Positions 33,165 through 41,636 of a DNA stretch of 57,725 nucleotides are shown piece by piece (position 1 is the first letter of the stretch; every line of letters starts with the position of its first letter). The notes beneath the pieces are model-generated. The model worked only from the letters and a program-made list of their open reading frames with translations, did no database searches and was not told the origin of the DNA. A program made the translations under genes and the position numbers. The stretch is from an uncultured Eubacteriales bacterium (lineage in GTDB: Bacteria > Bacillota > Clostridia > Lachnospirales > Bianqueaceae). The stretch covers positions 1-57,725 of the forward strand of contig CACZRP010000022.1 of assembly GCA_902783575.1 (NCBI GenBank). The letters run 5' to 3'.

Positions 33165-33300
33165 TCTGGGGCTTTGGCAGAGTTCCTCTGTCCACATATA
33201 CAAAAAAGGGGCTGCGGCAAGTGGTGTGCTACCCGTCAAGAGGACAGTGAAAAATTAAAAAGTTTTGTGCCGCCAGTCGAGCAATCGGCTGGCGGTATTC

Positions 33301-34134
33301 TTATGCTGCCGCTGTATAGCTTTCATGGTATTCAACTGGAGTCATTAAATGAAGTTTTCTCTGAATCCGCTCTGTATTGTAATAAGTGATATAGTCTTCA
33401 ATCGTTTTGACTAGAGTTGCTTTTTCTGTGAACCGCTTTCCATAGTAGGTTTCCCGCTTCAGGATTCCCCAGAACCCCTCCATGGGACCATTGTCGATAC
33501 AGTGGGCTACCCTGGACATGCTCTGTTTCATATGGTGTTTCTTAAGCTTTGTACAGAATTGCTTGCTTGTGTACTGAAACCCTCTATCACTATGGAACAA
33601 TGGATGTGCATCTGGTTCAACAGCAACGGCTTCATCGAAAGTGTTCATGACAAGAGGATTGTCATTGTGATCACCGATTTTAAAGGCAACGATCCTCCGG
33701 TCATAAAGATCCAGAATGGCGCTCAAGTATACCTTATGGACCTCGATGCCGATGTAATACTTGAACTCTGTCACATCGGTCAACCACTTCTCATTCGGTG
33801 CATCTGCATGAAAGTCACGATTCAGATAGTTCCTGGCGATGTGCGCCGGATCGTAACTGCTTTTGGTGCAGCTTTTCGGCTTCCACTTGATTACAGACTG
33901 GATTCGTTCCTTGCGGCAGATTCTCAAAACCCTCTTGTCATTCACTGTGATGCCATGCTTTTTGTCCAGTTCATCCCTAATCCGTCGATATCCCATATCC
34001 GGATGCTTTTCATGAATGGCTTTGATCTTCTCAGCGATTTCTTTGTTGTACCTCTCACTAAAACTGACAGGATCCTTCAACCAGCGATAGTAAGCACTGC
34101 GCGAGAGGTGCAGGTACCCACAAAGTCTTTTCAC
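33301..34134 (-). CDS. IS3-family transposase OrfB (DDE integrase)
   Basis: The catalytic half of the transposase. The HTH_21 segment DMGYRRIRDELDKKHGI leads to the rve integrase fold with Asp in WLTDVTEFKY, Asp in FHSDRGFQYTS and Glu in GPMEGFWGILKRE, the DDE triad; the C-terminal TERIQRKLHLMTPVEYH is typical. It is 277 residues from the listed GTG/ATG start, but the frame is open back to the slippery run at 34230-34236. The product is expected as an OrfA-OrfB fusion after -1 frameshifting rather than as a separate start. Confidence 0.93.
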   Translation of the reverse strand: MKRLCGYLHLSRSAYYRWLKDPVSFSERYNKEIAEKIKAIHEKHPDMGYRRIRDELDKKHGITVNDKRVLRICRKERIQSVIKWKPKSCTKSSYDPAHIARNYLNRDFHADAPNEKWLTDVTEFKYYIGIEVHKVYLSAILDLYDRRIVAFKIGDHNDNPLVMNTFDEAVAVEPDAHPLFHSDRGFQYTSKQFCTKLKKHHMKQSMSRVAHCIDNGPMEGFWGILKRETYYGKRFTEKATLVKTIEDYITYYNTERIQRKLHLMTPVEYHESYTAAA

Positions 34135-34193
34135 GGGATAGATTTTTTCTTCAGACAGCTCTTTGATCGCCTGATATTTGTATAGATGTCGAG

Positions 34194-34895
34194 TCAGAGA
34201 TAGCGATCTTTCATCTCTAACTCTCTGACTTTTTTTAGCAAGTCATTCTCCATCTGTAAATTCCGGTTCTTTCGTTCTAACTCTGCAATCCTATCCCGGA
34301 GTTCCTCCTCGGGTGTTCTGAACGGCTGCGTGCCTGCACGTCGTCCACGCCGATCTTCCAGACCGGCGGTTCCCATCTTTTCATACCGCAATACCCAGTT
34401 ACGGACCTGTTGGTAAGAGCAGTTATATTTCAGAGCCATTTCTCCATAGTTTTTATCATGGGAAAGACAGTCCTGTACGATTTCTAAACGTTCTTCCGGC
34501 GTCGTTTGTCGGGCTTTTCTCATGTAGCTCCCCCCTCCGCTTCCGCGTGATTTGATCTCTCCATGAGTATTATACCGTTTTATCCACTTTTGAAGAATAC
34601 TTTTGCTTCTGATTCCGTACTTTTCACATATGTTCTGCTGACTGCCTTTTCCATCAAGATAATCATTTACGGCGTTGATCATTATCTCATTAGAATAGGT
34701 CTTGTTTGATTTCTGATCTAAAAGCCCCGATGGGCCTTCGTTTTTATAGATGCTGACCCATTTCATGAATGTATCTGTGCCATTTCCTGAAAGCCCCGCA
34801 ATTCTCCCGGCTTCAAAAACACCTATCTCATTACACAGATACCTTTCGACCAACTCAACCTTAAGAACTGGATCGATCTGACTTTTCCTAGACAT
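34194..34895 (-). CDS. IS3-family transposase OrfA (double HTH)
   Basis: The DNA-binding half, 233 residues, with two helix-turn-helix regions: YLCNEIGVFEAGRIAGLSGN near the start, and MALKYNCSYQQVRNWVLRYE (about 150). A leucine-zipper-like helix at the C-terminus (ELERKNRNLQMENDLLKK) is typical of IS3 OrfA. At the end the codons run CTA AAA AAA GTC: a run of seven A (34230-34236) before G matches the A_AAA_AAG heptamer of IS3 -1 frameshifting. OrfB's frame is offset by -1, which agrees. Confidence 0.9.
   Translation of the reverse strand: MSRKSQIDPVLKVELVERYLCNEIGVFEAGRIAGLSGNGTDTFMKWVSIYKNEGPSGLLDQKSNKTYSNEIMINAVNDYLDGKGSQQNICEKYGIRSKSILQKWIKRYNTHGEIKSRGSGGGSYMRKARQTTPEERLEIVQDCLSHDKNYGEMALKYNCSYQQVRNWVLRYEKMGTAGLEDRRGRRAGTQPFRTPEEELRDRIAELERKNRNLQMENDLLKKVRELEMKDRYL
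34229..34236 (-). promoter_or_regulatory. Programmed -1 frameshift site of the IS element
   Basis: Seven A followed by G on the minus strand (A AAA AAG), near the end of OrfA, in the correct phase to fuse OrfA to OrfB. Confidence 0.75.
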
Positions 34896-34984
34896 AGAAA
34901 TACCCCCAAGTAGGTTTTATATTTCAGTGTCCTACTTGGGGGTAGCATATCAAGCCGCTATTTCTATCCGCATTCTTATTCTGT

Positions 34985-36085
34985 TTACTTTCCGAAGTAC
35001 TCTGCGATCTCCTGCATGCGGGCGCTCTGATGGACCGAGAAGGGACAACGGCTGTCGCAGTGGCCGCAGCTGACGCAGTCAGAGGCGGTCAGCTCCAGGG
35101 AACGGTAATGCTCCGCCGCCAGGTCGTCGCCCAGTCGGGCCAGATCGTAATACTTATTGATCAGGCCGATGTCCAGTCCCACGGGACAGGGTTTGCAGTG
35201 ATTGCAGTAGACGCACTTGCCGCTGGCCTCGGGAGGCGCGAAGGTGCCGACCACGGAATAATCGGTTTCCTCCTCAGAAGCATCGAAGTAAGTCAGCAGC
35301 GCTTTGACATCCTCCTTGCTGCGGACACCGGGCAGCACCGTCAGTACGCCGGGCTTGTCCAGGCAATAGCGGATGCACTGGTTCCGGGTCATGGCCACGC
35401 CGAAGGGAGAACGGCCGGCATCCAGCATCTGTCCGCCGGAGAAGGGCTTCATGACCGTGATCCCCACGCCATCCCTCTGGGCCCGGCGGAAAAGCTCCGT
35501 GCGTTCATCCACGCCGCCCCGAGCATAATCGCCATGATGGAAATCATAACCGGGATTGATGGAGAACATCATCATATCGACGAGGCCAGTATCCAGGATC
35601 TTCTGTGCCACCGAGGGGGTATGGCTGCTCATGCCGATGTGGTGCACCACCCCGGACTGTTTCAGTCCCAACAGATAGTCCAGCACGCCATTGCGCTGAT
35701 AGGTTTCCCAGTCGGAAAGCTCATCCTGACAGTGGATGAAGCCATAGTCGATGTAGTCTGTTTTCAGATGCTCCAGCTGCCAGCTGATGGATCGCTTGAC
35801 CTTTTCCAGATCCAGGGTCCAGCCATAGGTAACTTTGCTGTAGTCGGCGCCGAAGTGAATCTGGTAGAGCACCTGGTTTCTCACATCGCTCAGGGCTTCC
35901 CTGAACTGATCAAAGGCTTTTCCATCCGCGGCCGCCAGATCAAAGTAGTTGATTCCGTTTTCTGCCGCATACTGAAGGGCATCTACCGCTTCCTTCATGC
36001 CGGCTTCCGGCAGGTAGGCGGTGCCCAGACCGATCACACTGATCTGGTCTTTAGTTCGCTGGTTCATCCGATACTGCATTTTCAT
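34985..36085 (-). CDS. Aldo/keto reductase with C-terminal ferredoxin-like domain
   Basis: A 366-residue protein: an aldo/keto reductase barrel (SVIGLGTAYLPEAG at the start, GVVHHIGMSSHTPSVAQ in the middle, ITVMKPFSGGQMLDAG) followed by a cysteine-rich tail. The tail has CVYCNHCKPCP and CVSCGHCDSRCP, enough Cys for two [4Fe-4S] clusters. Such fusions are common in anaerobes and probably couple a ferredoxin-type electron source to carbonyl reduction. ATG 36085 follows GAAGGA with eight-base spacing. It lies 14 bp after truA. The IS element ends 37 bp beyond its stop. Confidence 0.9.
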   Translation of the reverse strand: MKMQYRMNQRTKDQISVIGLGTAYLPEAGMKEAVDALQYAAENGINYFDLAAADGKAFDQFREALSDVRNQVLYQIHFGADYSKVTYGWTLDLEKVKRSISWQLEHLKTDYIDYGFIHCQDELSDWETYQRNGVLDYLLGLKQSGVVHHIGMSSHTPSVAQKILDTGLVDMMMFSINPGYDFHHGDYARGGVDERTELFRRAQRDGVGITVMKPFSGGQMLDAGRSPFGVAMTRNQCIRYCLDKPGVLTVLPGVRSKEDVKALLTYFDASEEETDYSVVGTFAPPEASGKCVYCNHCKPCPVGLDIGLINKYYDLARLGDDLAAEHYRSLELTASDCVSCGHCDSRCPFSVHQSARMQEIAEYFGK

Positions 36086-36099
36086 AAGACAGGTTCCTT

Positions 36100-37038
36100 C
36101 TACTCGTATTCCACTGTTTCCTTGTTCTCGTATTCCACCCGGACCAGGCACAGGCCTTTGGCCGGGGCCGTATAGCCAGCCTTTTCACGGTTTAGGGCCG
36201 CCAGAAGCTCTGGCATGCTCTCGGCAGGCCGGACGCCTTTTCCCACTTCAATCAGGGTTCCGGTGAGAATCCGTACCATCTGCTGCAGAAACCCATCGCC
36301 GGTGAAGTCGATTTCAATCCTCCGAGAGCCCCGCACGACGGCGGTGCCACAGGCAGCGTTGCCAGGCACTTCCCGGATCTCGATGGCCTGCAGATGGCGG
36401 ACGGTGGATTTCTTCATATGCTTATTAGCACAGAAGCTGCCGAAATCATGCTCTCCCAGCAGCAGGCCGGCGGCTTGCCTCATAGCGGAAAGATCCAGCT
36501 TTTCCTCCACCCGGTACTCGTACTTCTGCCGGAACACATCAGGCACTGTCCCCTCCAGGATGGTATAGCGGTAGGTTTTGCTGATGGCATTATACCGGGC
36601 GTGAAAACGGTCCGATACCGGTTCACAGCTTAATACAGCGATATCCTCCGGGAGATAACGGTTCATGTAGTCCGTCAGAAAAGTTCCGTAATCTTCGGAA
36701 GCGGCCTGCCCCATGGCTTTTCTCAGCCTCTCTTCAGGAAGATGCACGCTGATCACCTGACCCAGGGCGTGAACGCCGGCATCGGTGCGGCCAGAGCCAG
36801 TCACCTGAACCGCCGGCCAGCCGGCCGCGGCAGCTGTGTGCTGGCCCTGTGCTGTGGGCTGACCCGGTGCCTGCTTCGCAGGCACGCCCGGCTTATCCGC
36901 TGAACTTTCCAGAAGGCGGGACAGCACCGTTTCCAGCTTGTACTGGATGGTGCGCTCATTGCCGGGATCCGATGGACCCAGCCGCTGAAAGCCCAGATAC
37001 CGGGTGCCGTCATAGGCGATGGTCATTCGAAAATTCAT
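36100..37038 (-). CDS. truA: tRNA pseudouridine synthase A, with an internal insertion
   Basis: Makes pseudouridine at tRNA positions 38-40. The chain starts MNFRMTIAYDGTRYLGFQ, and the catalytic Asp is in GSGRTDAGVHALGQV (about residue 88). RFHARYNAISKTYRY and GDGFLQQMVRILTGTL confirm the family. At 312 residues it is longer than usual: about residues 45-78, rich in Pro, Gln and Ala, form an unstructured insertion before the catalytic motif. The last codons of the gene are 14 bp from the aldo/keto reductase start. Confidence 0.95.
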   Translation of the reverse strand: MNFRMTIAYDGTRYLGFQRLGPSDPGNERTIQYKLETVLSRLLESSADKPGVPAKQAPGQPTAQGQHTAAAAGWPAVQVTGSGRTDAGVHALGQVISVHLPEERLRKAMGQAASEDYGTFLTDYMNRYLPEDIAVLSCEPVSDRFHARYNAISKTYRYTILEGTVPDVFRQKYEYRVEEKLDLSAMRQAAGLLLGEHDFGSFCANKHMKKSTVRHLQAIEIREVPGNAACGTAVVRGSRRIEIDFTGDGFLQQMVRILTGTLIEVGKGVRPAESMPELLAALNREKAGYTAPAKGLCLVRVEYENKETVEYE

Positions 37039-37053
37039 GCACGCCTCCGTGCC

Positions 37054-38196
37054 TTATCCGATTTTCTTCACAAAGCAGCGGCGCCGCTTGTGCTCGATAA
37101 CCTTCAGCCTCTTCCACTGGGCAAGAATTTTTTCATTCTTTTCCAGCATGGGGCCGGTTTCCGCCTGGGTAATGCCTCTTCTCATGGCACCCTGCCAGAG
37201 AGAATTCATAATCACACCATTCAGACCGGTGCCCTGGAGGGAGGGCTTCACGGCAATGAGGAACATGTCAATGGCGTTGTTCTTGCGGAGAGATCCCAGC
37301 ACGTTAATCCATCCGGTGGGCATCAGGTGTCCGTGACATTTTCTCATGGCCTCGGCCATGGACATACCGCAGACGCCGAAGGCCACCAGCTGATCCTGCT
37401 CATCCGCAATCAGGCAGCAGAAGTCCGGCTCGATCAGCGGGATGAACTTAGTGGCATATTTTTCAATCTGCTTTTCATTCAGATCTACCGTGCCGTAGAG
37501 GGCGCCGTAAGCCTCGTTCACCAGCAGAAACGCCTGCTTGATCCAGGGCTTGTAGGCCAGGCGGTTTTTCACCTGCACCTCGTGGAAGCGGCCCTTCTTC
37601 AGCAGATGTTCCGCCACCCGCTTGATACGCAGGGCGTTGGGATCGTCCGGCGCCGGCACCGGGACAAAGTATTCAACCCAGTCGGCATCCTTGACATAAC
37701 CCAGCCGGGTCATATGGTCGATATAGTAGGGATGGTTGTAATAGGTGATAAACATGCTGCGGCGGTCAAATCCCTCCACCAGCATGCCTTCCCGATCCAG
37801 GTCACAGAAGCCCAGGGGCCCGTGAACCTCTTCCATGCCTTTTTCTTTAGCCCAGTTTTCCACTGCGGCAAACAGGGCATCGGAGACGGCAGGATCGTCG
37901 ATAAAATCTACCTGGGAGAAGCGCATACGCTTGGTGCCCCATTTTTCATTGGAGCGGTGGGAAAGGATCGCGCCGATGCGCCCCACCACCTGGCCGTCAC
38001 GATAGGCCAGCCAGGCCCTTGCTTCACAGTATTCGAAAGCCGGATTCTTTTTTGGGTTCCAGTCCGCCAGATCGTCGCCATAGAAGGCGGGAACAAAATG
38101 GGGATCATTTTTATACAGCTGATTGGGGTAGTCCACAAAGATCCGGCGCTGAGCCTGGGTCTTAACTTCTTCCAGGGTAATTGCTGAGACAGACAT
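37054..38196 (-). CDS. GNAT-fold acyltransferase-like protein (YghO type)
   Basis: A 380-residue protein resembling bacterial YghO-like N-acyltransferases. Visible segments are YPNQLYKNDPHFVPAFYGDD (about 23-42), ARAWLAYRDGQVVGRIGAI (about 61), EEVHGPLGFCDLDREGMLVEG (split), and a second acyl-CoA-like half ending KRLKVIEHKRRRCFVKKIG. GNAT-type substrate loops are recognisable, but no acetyl acceptor is known. It follows a TPM-type gene at 39111 and precedes truA by 15 bp. The start has AAGGAG upstream. Confidence 0.75.
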   Translation of the reverse strand: MSVSAITLEEVKTQAQRRIFVDYPNQLYKNDPHFVPAFYGDDLADWNPKKNPAFEYCEARAWLAYRDGQVVGRIGAILSHRSNEKWGTKRMRFSQVDFIDDPAVSDALFAAVENWAKEKGMEEVHGPLGFCDLDREGMLVEGFDRRSMFITYYNHPYYIDHMTRLGYVKDADWVEYFVPVPAPDDPNALRIKRVAEHLLKKGRFHEVQVKNRLAYKPWIKQAFLLVNEAYGALYGTVDLNEKQIEKYATKFIPLIEPDFCCLIADEQDQLVAFGVCGMSMAEAMRKCHGHLMPTGWINVLGSLRKNNAIDMFLIAVKPSLQGTGLNGVIMNSLWQGAMRRGITQAETGPMLEKNEKILAQWKRLKVIEHKRRRCFVKKIG

Positions 38197-38301
38197 AAAA
38201 TGTCTCCTTTGTATTTAAGAGTAAAGAAACAAATGGATGTGCTAACCGGCAGACCCGTAAAGAGCCTTCAGCTCTGCCTGAAGCCGCGACAGGAGGGCGG
38301 T

Positions 38302-39111
38302 TTAGAAGCTGTGGCCGCCGCCACCGCCTCCGCCACCGCCGCCTCCGCCGCCGCCACCTCCACCGCCTCCGCCGCCTCCGCCAGAGGAGGAAGAATCGGA
38401 TTTGGTATAGATGTGGCTTTCAAGGACCATGCGGTTTAAAATCTGAACAGACACATGCTGAGGATTTTTAGTATTTCCTTTGGTTCTGCCCCGGTCAATC
38501 CTCATCACAATGAAAATAATCAGAGCACTCAGGACCATGGCCAGCATGGCGTTGGAAATATATTTCATGGGCTGGCCGATGCGTCCGCCGTCCAGAATCA
38601 CGGCTTCCTGCTCGAAAGCCTTCGCGGCGCAGCTGTAATAGTCCTGGGCCGAAGCGTAAGTATAAATATTATCCGTGATGGTGTTGGCGTAGGCCTTGGT
38701 CACCGTACGGTAGATGGCGCCGTTGGAGTGGATCCAGATATTCCGGTTGTACATATCAATCAGGAAAATCGTACCGCTGTCCCCGTAGAAATACTGCTCG
38801 TAAATCTCCTTGGCGTAGCTCTGGCTGTTGGAATTATAATCCACGGTGGAGAGGAACATGACATGCCCGTATTCAGTGATGGGCTTCATAGAATCCACCA
38901 GCTTCGCTTCCTCTTCCGCCGTCAGCAGATCCGCAAAATCCAGAATATAGGCCCGGTAACCGGTGGACTCGTTGGTATAGACAGCGCTTTCCATGGCCAG
39001 GGCGCCGAAAAAGTTCATCAGAGTAAAGCTGACCATCATCAGGACGAGGGCCAGGGTCCTGACCCATATCTTCCGCTGCCGCGGGATAGAGGTGTTAATC
39101 CTTAAGTCCAT
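38302..39111 (-). CDS. TPM-domain membrane protein with poly-glycine tail
   Basis: A 269-residue membrane protein of the TPM (TLP18.3/Psb32/MOLO-1) type. After an N-terminal hydrophobic helix (LALVLMMVSFTLMNFFGAL) lies the TPM domain with ILDFADLLTAEEEAKLVDSM (residues split) and NRNIWIHSNG. A second membrane helix (MLAMVLSALIIFIVMRI) follows. The C-terminus is a run of about two dozen glycines closed by HSF, a pattern common in YgcG-like members. It overlaps the zinc-ribbon gene by 17 bp. A role in membrane quality control is often suggested but unproven. Confidence 0.85.
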   Translation of the reverse strand: MDLRINTSIPRQRKIWVRTLALVLMMVSFTLMNFFGALAMESAVYTNESTGYRAYILDFADLLTAEEEAKLVDSMKPITEYGHVMFLSTVDYNSNSQSYAKEIYEQYFYGDSGTIFLIDMYNRNIWIHSNGAIYRTVTKAYANTITDNIYTYASAQDYYSCAAKAFEQEAVILDGGRIGQPMKYISNAMLAMVLSALIIFIVMRIDRGRTKGNTKNPQHVSVQILNRMVLESHIYTKSDSSSSGGGGGGGGGGGGGGGGGGGGGGGHSF

Positions 39112-40729
39112 GGTTCGCTCCTTCCCTTCCGAAGAACGACGGCAGAGGCCGGGTGGCCATCAGGTTGAAGATATCAATGAGCTTCAGGGCCGGAATCAGG
39201 GTCGCTGCCAGGCAGATGGCGGAGCCCGCATAATACCACCAGTCCTGAACAGGCCGGATTACCGCAATGGCGGTACAGGCAAAGATGGCCGCCGCGTTCA
39301 GGATCACCCATACAAGCATGCTCTTCTCCTTCAGCCGGGCCGCGTCAATGCTTCCCCGGATCACAAAAATCAGAGCAAAAATGGTAGCCGGGAAAACCGT
39401 GAGGTTCATGAAGGTATACTGGGTGGTTTCGATCTCATCGCCAAAGTACAGGAAGAACAGGCCGATCAGCACCAGCGCCGTGACAGGCACCCCGATGCCC
39501 AGGGTATAGCGTTTCTTCACTTTCTTCCGGAGCTGATCCCGTTTGGGGTCGTATTCTTTAGAGCCTATGTCGCGCAGGTGCAGCTCCTTCTCCATGAGAT
39601 GCTGAATCTCACCCTTGAAAAGGTACAGATTGATCAGGGCCACCAGAGCGGAAATTCCCATGGTGGTGGGGGGGACGGTGGTCAGAAACAGGGACAGCAC
39701 CGCAAAGAGCACCACCGCCAGAATTCCGGCAGCCAGAAGATATGTCTTCTTTTCCACCGGGAGCTCCGTGTACATGGTGCCGGTTTCGCCGTTCATTACC
39801 ACATAGGAAACCCGGTCCTTCTTGCGCCAGGTCAGGAACCATACCGGAAGCAGTCTTCCATAGAAGTCCTTGCAAAGGGGAAGGAAGGTATCATTCAGAA
39901 GCGGTGATACCTTAAAGTGGGTCGTATCTATGCCCCCCTTGCGGAGAATGGAGGGAGAAACCTTGGGTAAATGGTGCATGTTGTTGCGGCTCAGCTCAGC
40001 CTTTAAAGCATCTCCTGCCTCTTCCTTTGCCTCGTCCAGCACATCCATCCGGTACTGCTCGGCGGGAACATCCGCCCGGTCCGCATAGAAGCCGGCCAGG
40101 TAGGCGCTGTTGAAGGGAACGATCTTGTCTGAATAATCATCAATGGCATCGGAAATGGCATCATCCAGGGAGGAAGATCCGTCTCTCATGAAACGGCTTT
40201 TATTGTGGTAGGCCTGGACGTTCAGCAGATAAGTGGTGTGCTTATACTGGTTGCCATGCAGATGTGTATCGGAATACGCGGTCTGCGTCGCTCCCTTCGG
40301 GAAGTCCACCTTAATGGACCAGAAGGGAATGAAAATACCCCGGAACTGCTGCAGGAACTGTTCATCCTTCAGCTCCTTGGGCAGGAAAAGGGCTTTTTTA
40401 ATCTTATCCCGATAAATATTCTGACACTGCTGTTTGGATATCCGGAAGGGAATCAGCTCCTGAGGCTTGTTCTCAGAAGTGACTTTCCCCGCGAGAACCG
40501 CCTCCGCGCCGCAGTAGCTGCAGAAGCTGACCATCTGTTCGTCCGGGCTGGTAAGCTCGGCTCCGCAGTTGCGGCACACATAGACATTGGTCTCGTAGGT
40601 AGATTCCTTCACTTCATTATTCACATTGTACTGCTGAGGTGGGGTCAGGGTTCCGCAGTAGAGACATTTCATCTGCTGGGAAGGAATATCAAAAATCACC
40701 TGGCCGCCGCAGTTGGGACAGTGAAACAT
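39095..40729 (-). CDS. Zinc-ribbon membrane protein
   Basis: A 544-residue protein with two N-terminal zinc ribbons: CPNCGG..CLYCGT (residues 4-27) and CRNCGAELT..CSYCGAEAV (about 52-78). A central domain of about 250 residues, with PQELIPFRISKQQC and GIFIPFWSI, resembles the extra part seen in TFIIB-type-zinc-ribbon membrane proteins; its role is unknown. Four hydrophobic helices occupy the C-terminal third. The downstream TPM gene overlaps its end, and this pairing recurs in Clostridia. It starts close to a GGAA-containing site after CTTTCC. Confidence 0.8.
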   Translation of the reverse strand: MFHCPNCGGQVIFDIPSQQMKCLYCGTLTPPQQYNVNNEVKESTYETNVYVCRNCGAELTSPDEQMVSFCSYCGAEAVLAGKVTSENKPQELIPFRISKQQCQNIYRDKIKKALFLPKELKDEQFLQQFRGIFIPFWSIKVDFPKGATQTAYSDTHLHGNQYKHTTYLLNVQAYHNKSRFMRDGSSSLDDAISDAIDDYSDKIVPFNSAYLAGFYADRADVPAEQYRMDVLDEAKEEAGDALKAELSRNNMHHLPKVSPSILRKGGIDTTHFKVSPLLNDTFLPLCKDFYGRLLPVWFLTWRKKDRVSYVVMNGETGTMYTELPVEKKTYLLAAGILAVVLFAVLSLFLTTVPPTTMGISALVALINLYLFKGEIQHLMEKELHLRDIGSKEYDPKRDQLRKKVKKRYTLGIGVPVTALVLIGLFFLYFGDEIETTQYTFMNLTVFPATIFALIFVIRGSIDAARLKEKSMLVWVILNAAAIFACTAIAVIRPVQDWWYYAGSAICLAATLIPALKLIDIFNLMATRPLPSFFGREGANHGLKD

Positions 40730-40868
40730 AGCGAACCTTCCTTTCCTGAAATCTTAAGTCTGCCAAAGACAGGCTATCAGAAAGATTATATCCCATTCCA
40801 CTGCCAAGGTCAACCATGTGCCTGATGAGTCCAGAAGGGAAAAACTGTGGAAAACACCCATATTTTCC

Positions 40869-40897
40869 TTGCAAGCTGCCTGCCGTGATGATACAAT
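40869..40897 (+). promoter_or_regulatory. Promoter for the ECF transporter operon
   Basis: -35 TTGCAA (40869-40874) and -10 TACAAT (40892-40897), spaced 17 bp. About 70 bases of leader precede the start at 40973; I saw no recognisable riboswitch in it. Confidence 0.75.
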
Positions 40898-40972
40898 GAG
40901 ATCATGTTTCCGCATCGAATTTCTCGAACACGGCGGATACAAATCATATTTATATTTTCAGGAGGAAATACA

Positions 40973-41554
40973 ATGGCAGAAAAAAGCTTGGGCCAGAAAC
41001 TGCTTGGTGTATGGAACACCAAGACAATCGTAGCCGTGGCCATTGGCGCCGCTCTGTTCGGCGTGCTTATGTGTTATGGCGGAATCCCCGTCACCACCAA
41101 CACTAACCTGACGACCGCAATGATCATTCCTGTTGTCGTTGGCGCATTCTTCGGTCCTCTTCCCGCTCTGGTCGCTGCCGGTGTCGGCAACGTCATCGCA
41201 GACCTGATCGGCGGATGGGGCATGTGGTTTGACTGGTCCATCGGCAACGGTGTCGCCGCTTTCTTTGTGGGCCTGCTGCCTGTTTACGGCGCTTATGTTA
41301 CTGAAGGCGTTTTCAACTGGAAGCATGCCATCATTTACGCCATCTGCGTAGTCGTGGGCAACGGTCTTGCCTTCGGTGTCATCACTCCCCTCTTCACCAC
41401 CCTGTTCTATGGCGGAGATCTGAATGTGACCTTCATCCAGGCCATTGCCGGCTCCATTTCCAATATCGCAGTGGAACTGGTGGTAGGCATCCCGCTGATG
41501 TTCATCCTGGCTGCCCGTTCCAAGAGCCGCACCAATCTGAAAGAAGAAGAATAA
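40973..41554 (+). CDS. ECF transporter S component (UPF0397-like)
   Basis: A 193-residue membrane protein with five or six helices. IVAVAIGAALFGVLM, PVVVGAFFGPLPALVAAGVGN and WFDWSIGNGVAAFFVGLLP (parts) are typical of the S components grouped as UPF0397, which some databases describe as riboflavin-type. The S component fixes substrate specificity and binds the shared A-A'-T module. The ATG at 40973 follows CAGGAGG; the frame extends 23 codons upstream without a site. It is followed by a hairpin and the ATPase gene, then the T component and DUF62 genes, suggesting uptake of a purine-like or adenosine-related vitamin or metabolite. Confidence 0.85.
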   Translation: MAEKSLGQKLLGVWNTKTIVAVAIGAALFGVLMCYGGIPVTTNTNLTTAMIIPVVVGAFFGPLPALVAAGVGNVIADLIGGWGMWFDWSIGNGVAAFFVGLLPVYGAYVTEGVFNWKHAIIYAICVVVGNGLAFGVITPLFTTLFYGGDLNVTFIQAIAGSISNIAVELVVGIPLMFILAARSKSRTNLKEEE

Positions 41555-41567
41555 TTCCTTCCAGCCG

Positions 41568-41606
41568 AGGCCGTGCCCCGAATCTTCGGGCTGCACGGCC
41601 TTTCTT
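41568..41606 (+). terminator. Attenuator-like hairpin between S component and ATPase genes
   Basis: Outer stem AGGCCGTGC / GCACGGCCT encloses an inner CCCGAA / TTCGGG stem, followed by TTCTTCATTT. A leaky terminator here would leave more S component than ATPase. Confidence 0.6.
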
Positions 41607-41636
41607 CATTTGAACCCCAATTTACAAGGAGAACCC

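Larger units (their letters stand above)
33227..34947 (-). mobile_element. IS3-family insertion sequence (IS150-like)
   Basis: A 1721-bp element with terminal inverted repeats: left TGCTACCCGTCAAGAGGACA, right (complement) TGCTACCCCCAAGTAGGACA, both continuing into CTGAAA/GTGAAA. Ends are TG..CA as in IS3. It carries two overlapping-phase genes on the minus strand, orfA at 34194-34895 and orfB at 33301-34134, both intact. No target duplication is visible: GTG on the left and TAT on the right. It is lower in GC than its flanks, which fits recent arrival. Confidence 0.88.

Noticed and set aside
40898-40972. Riboswitch in the leader of the ECF operon
   Set aside because: Only about 70 bases, with no SAM, flavin or other aptamer pattern that I can recognise.
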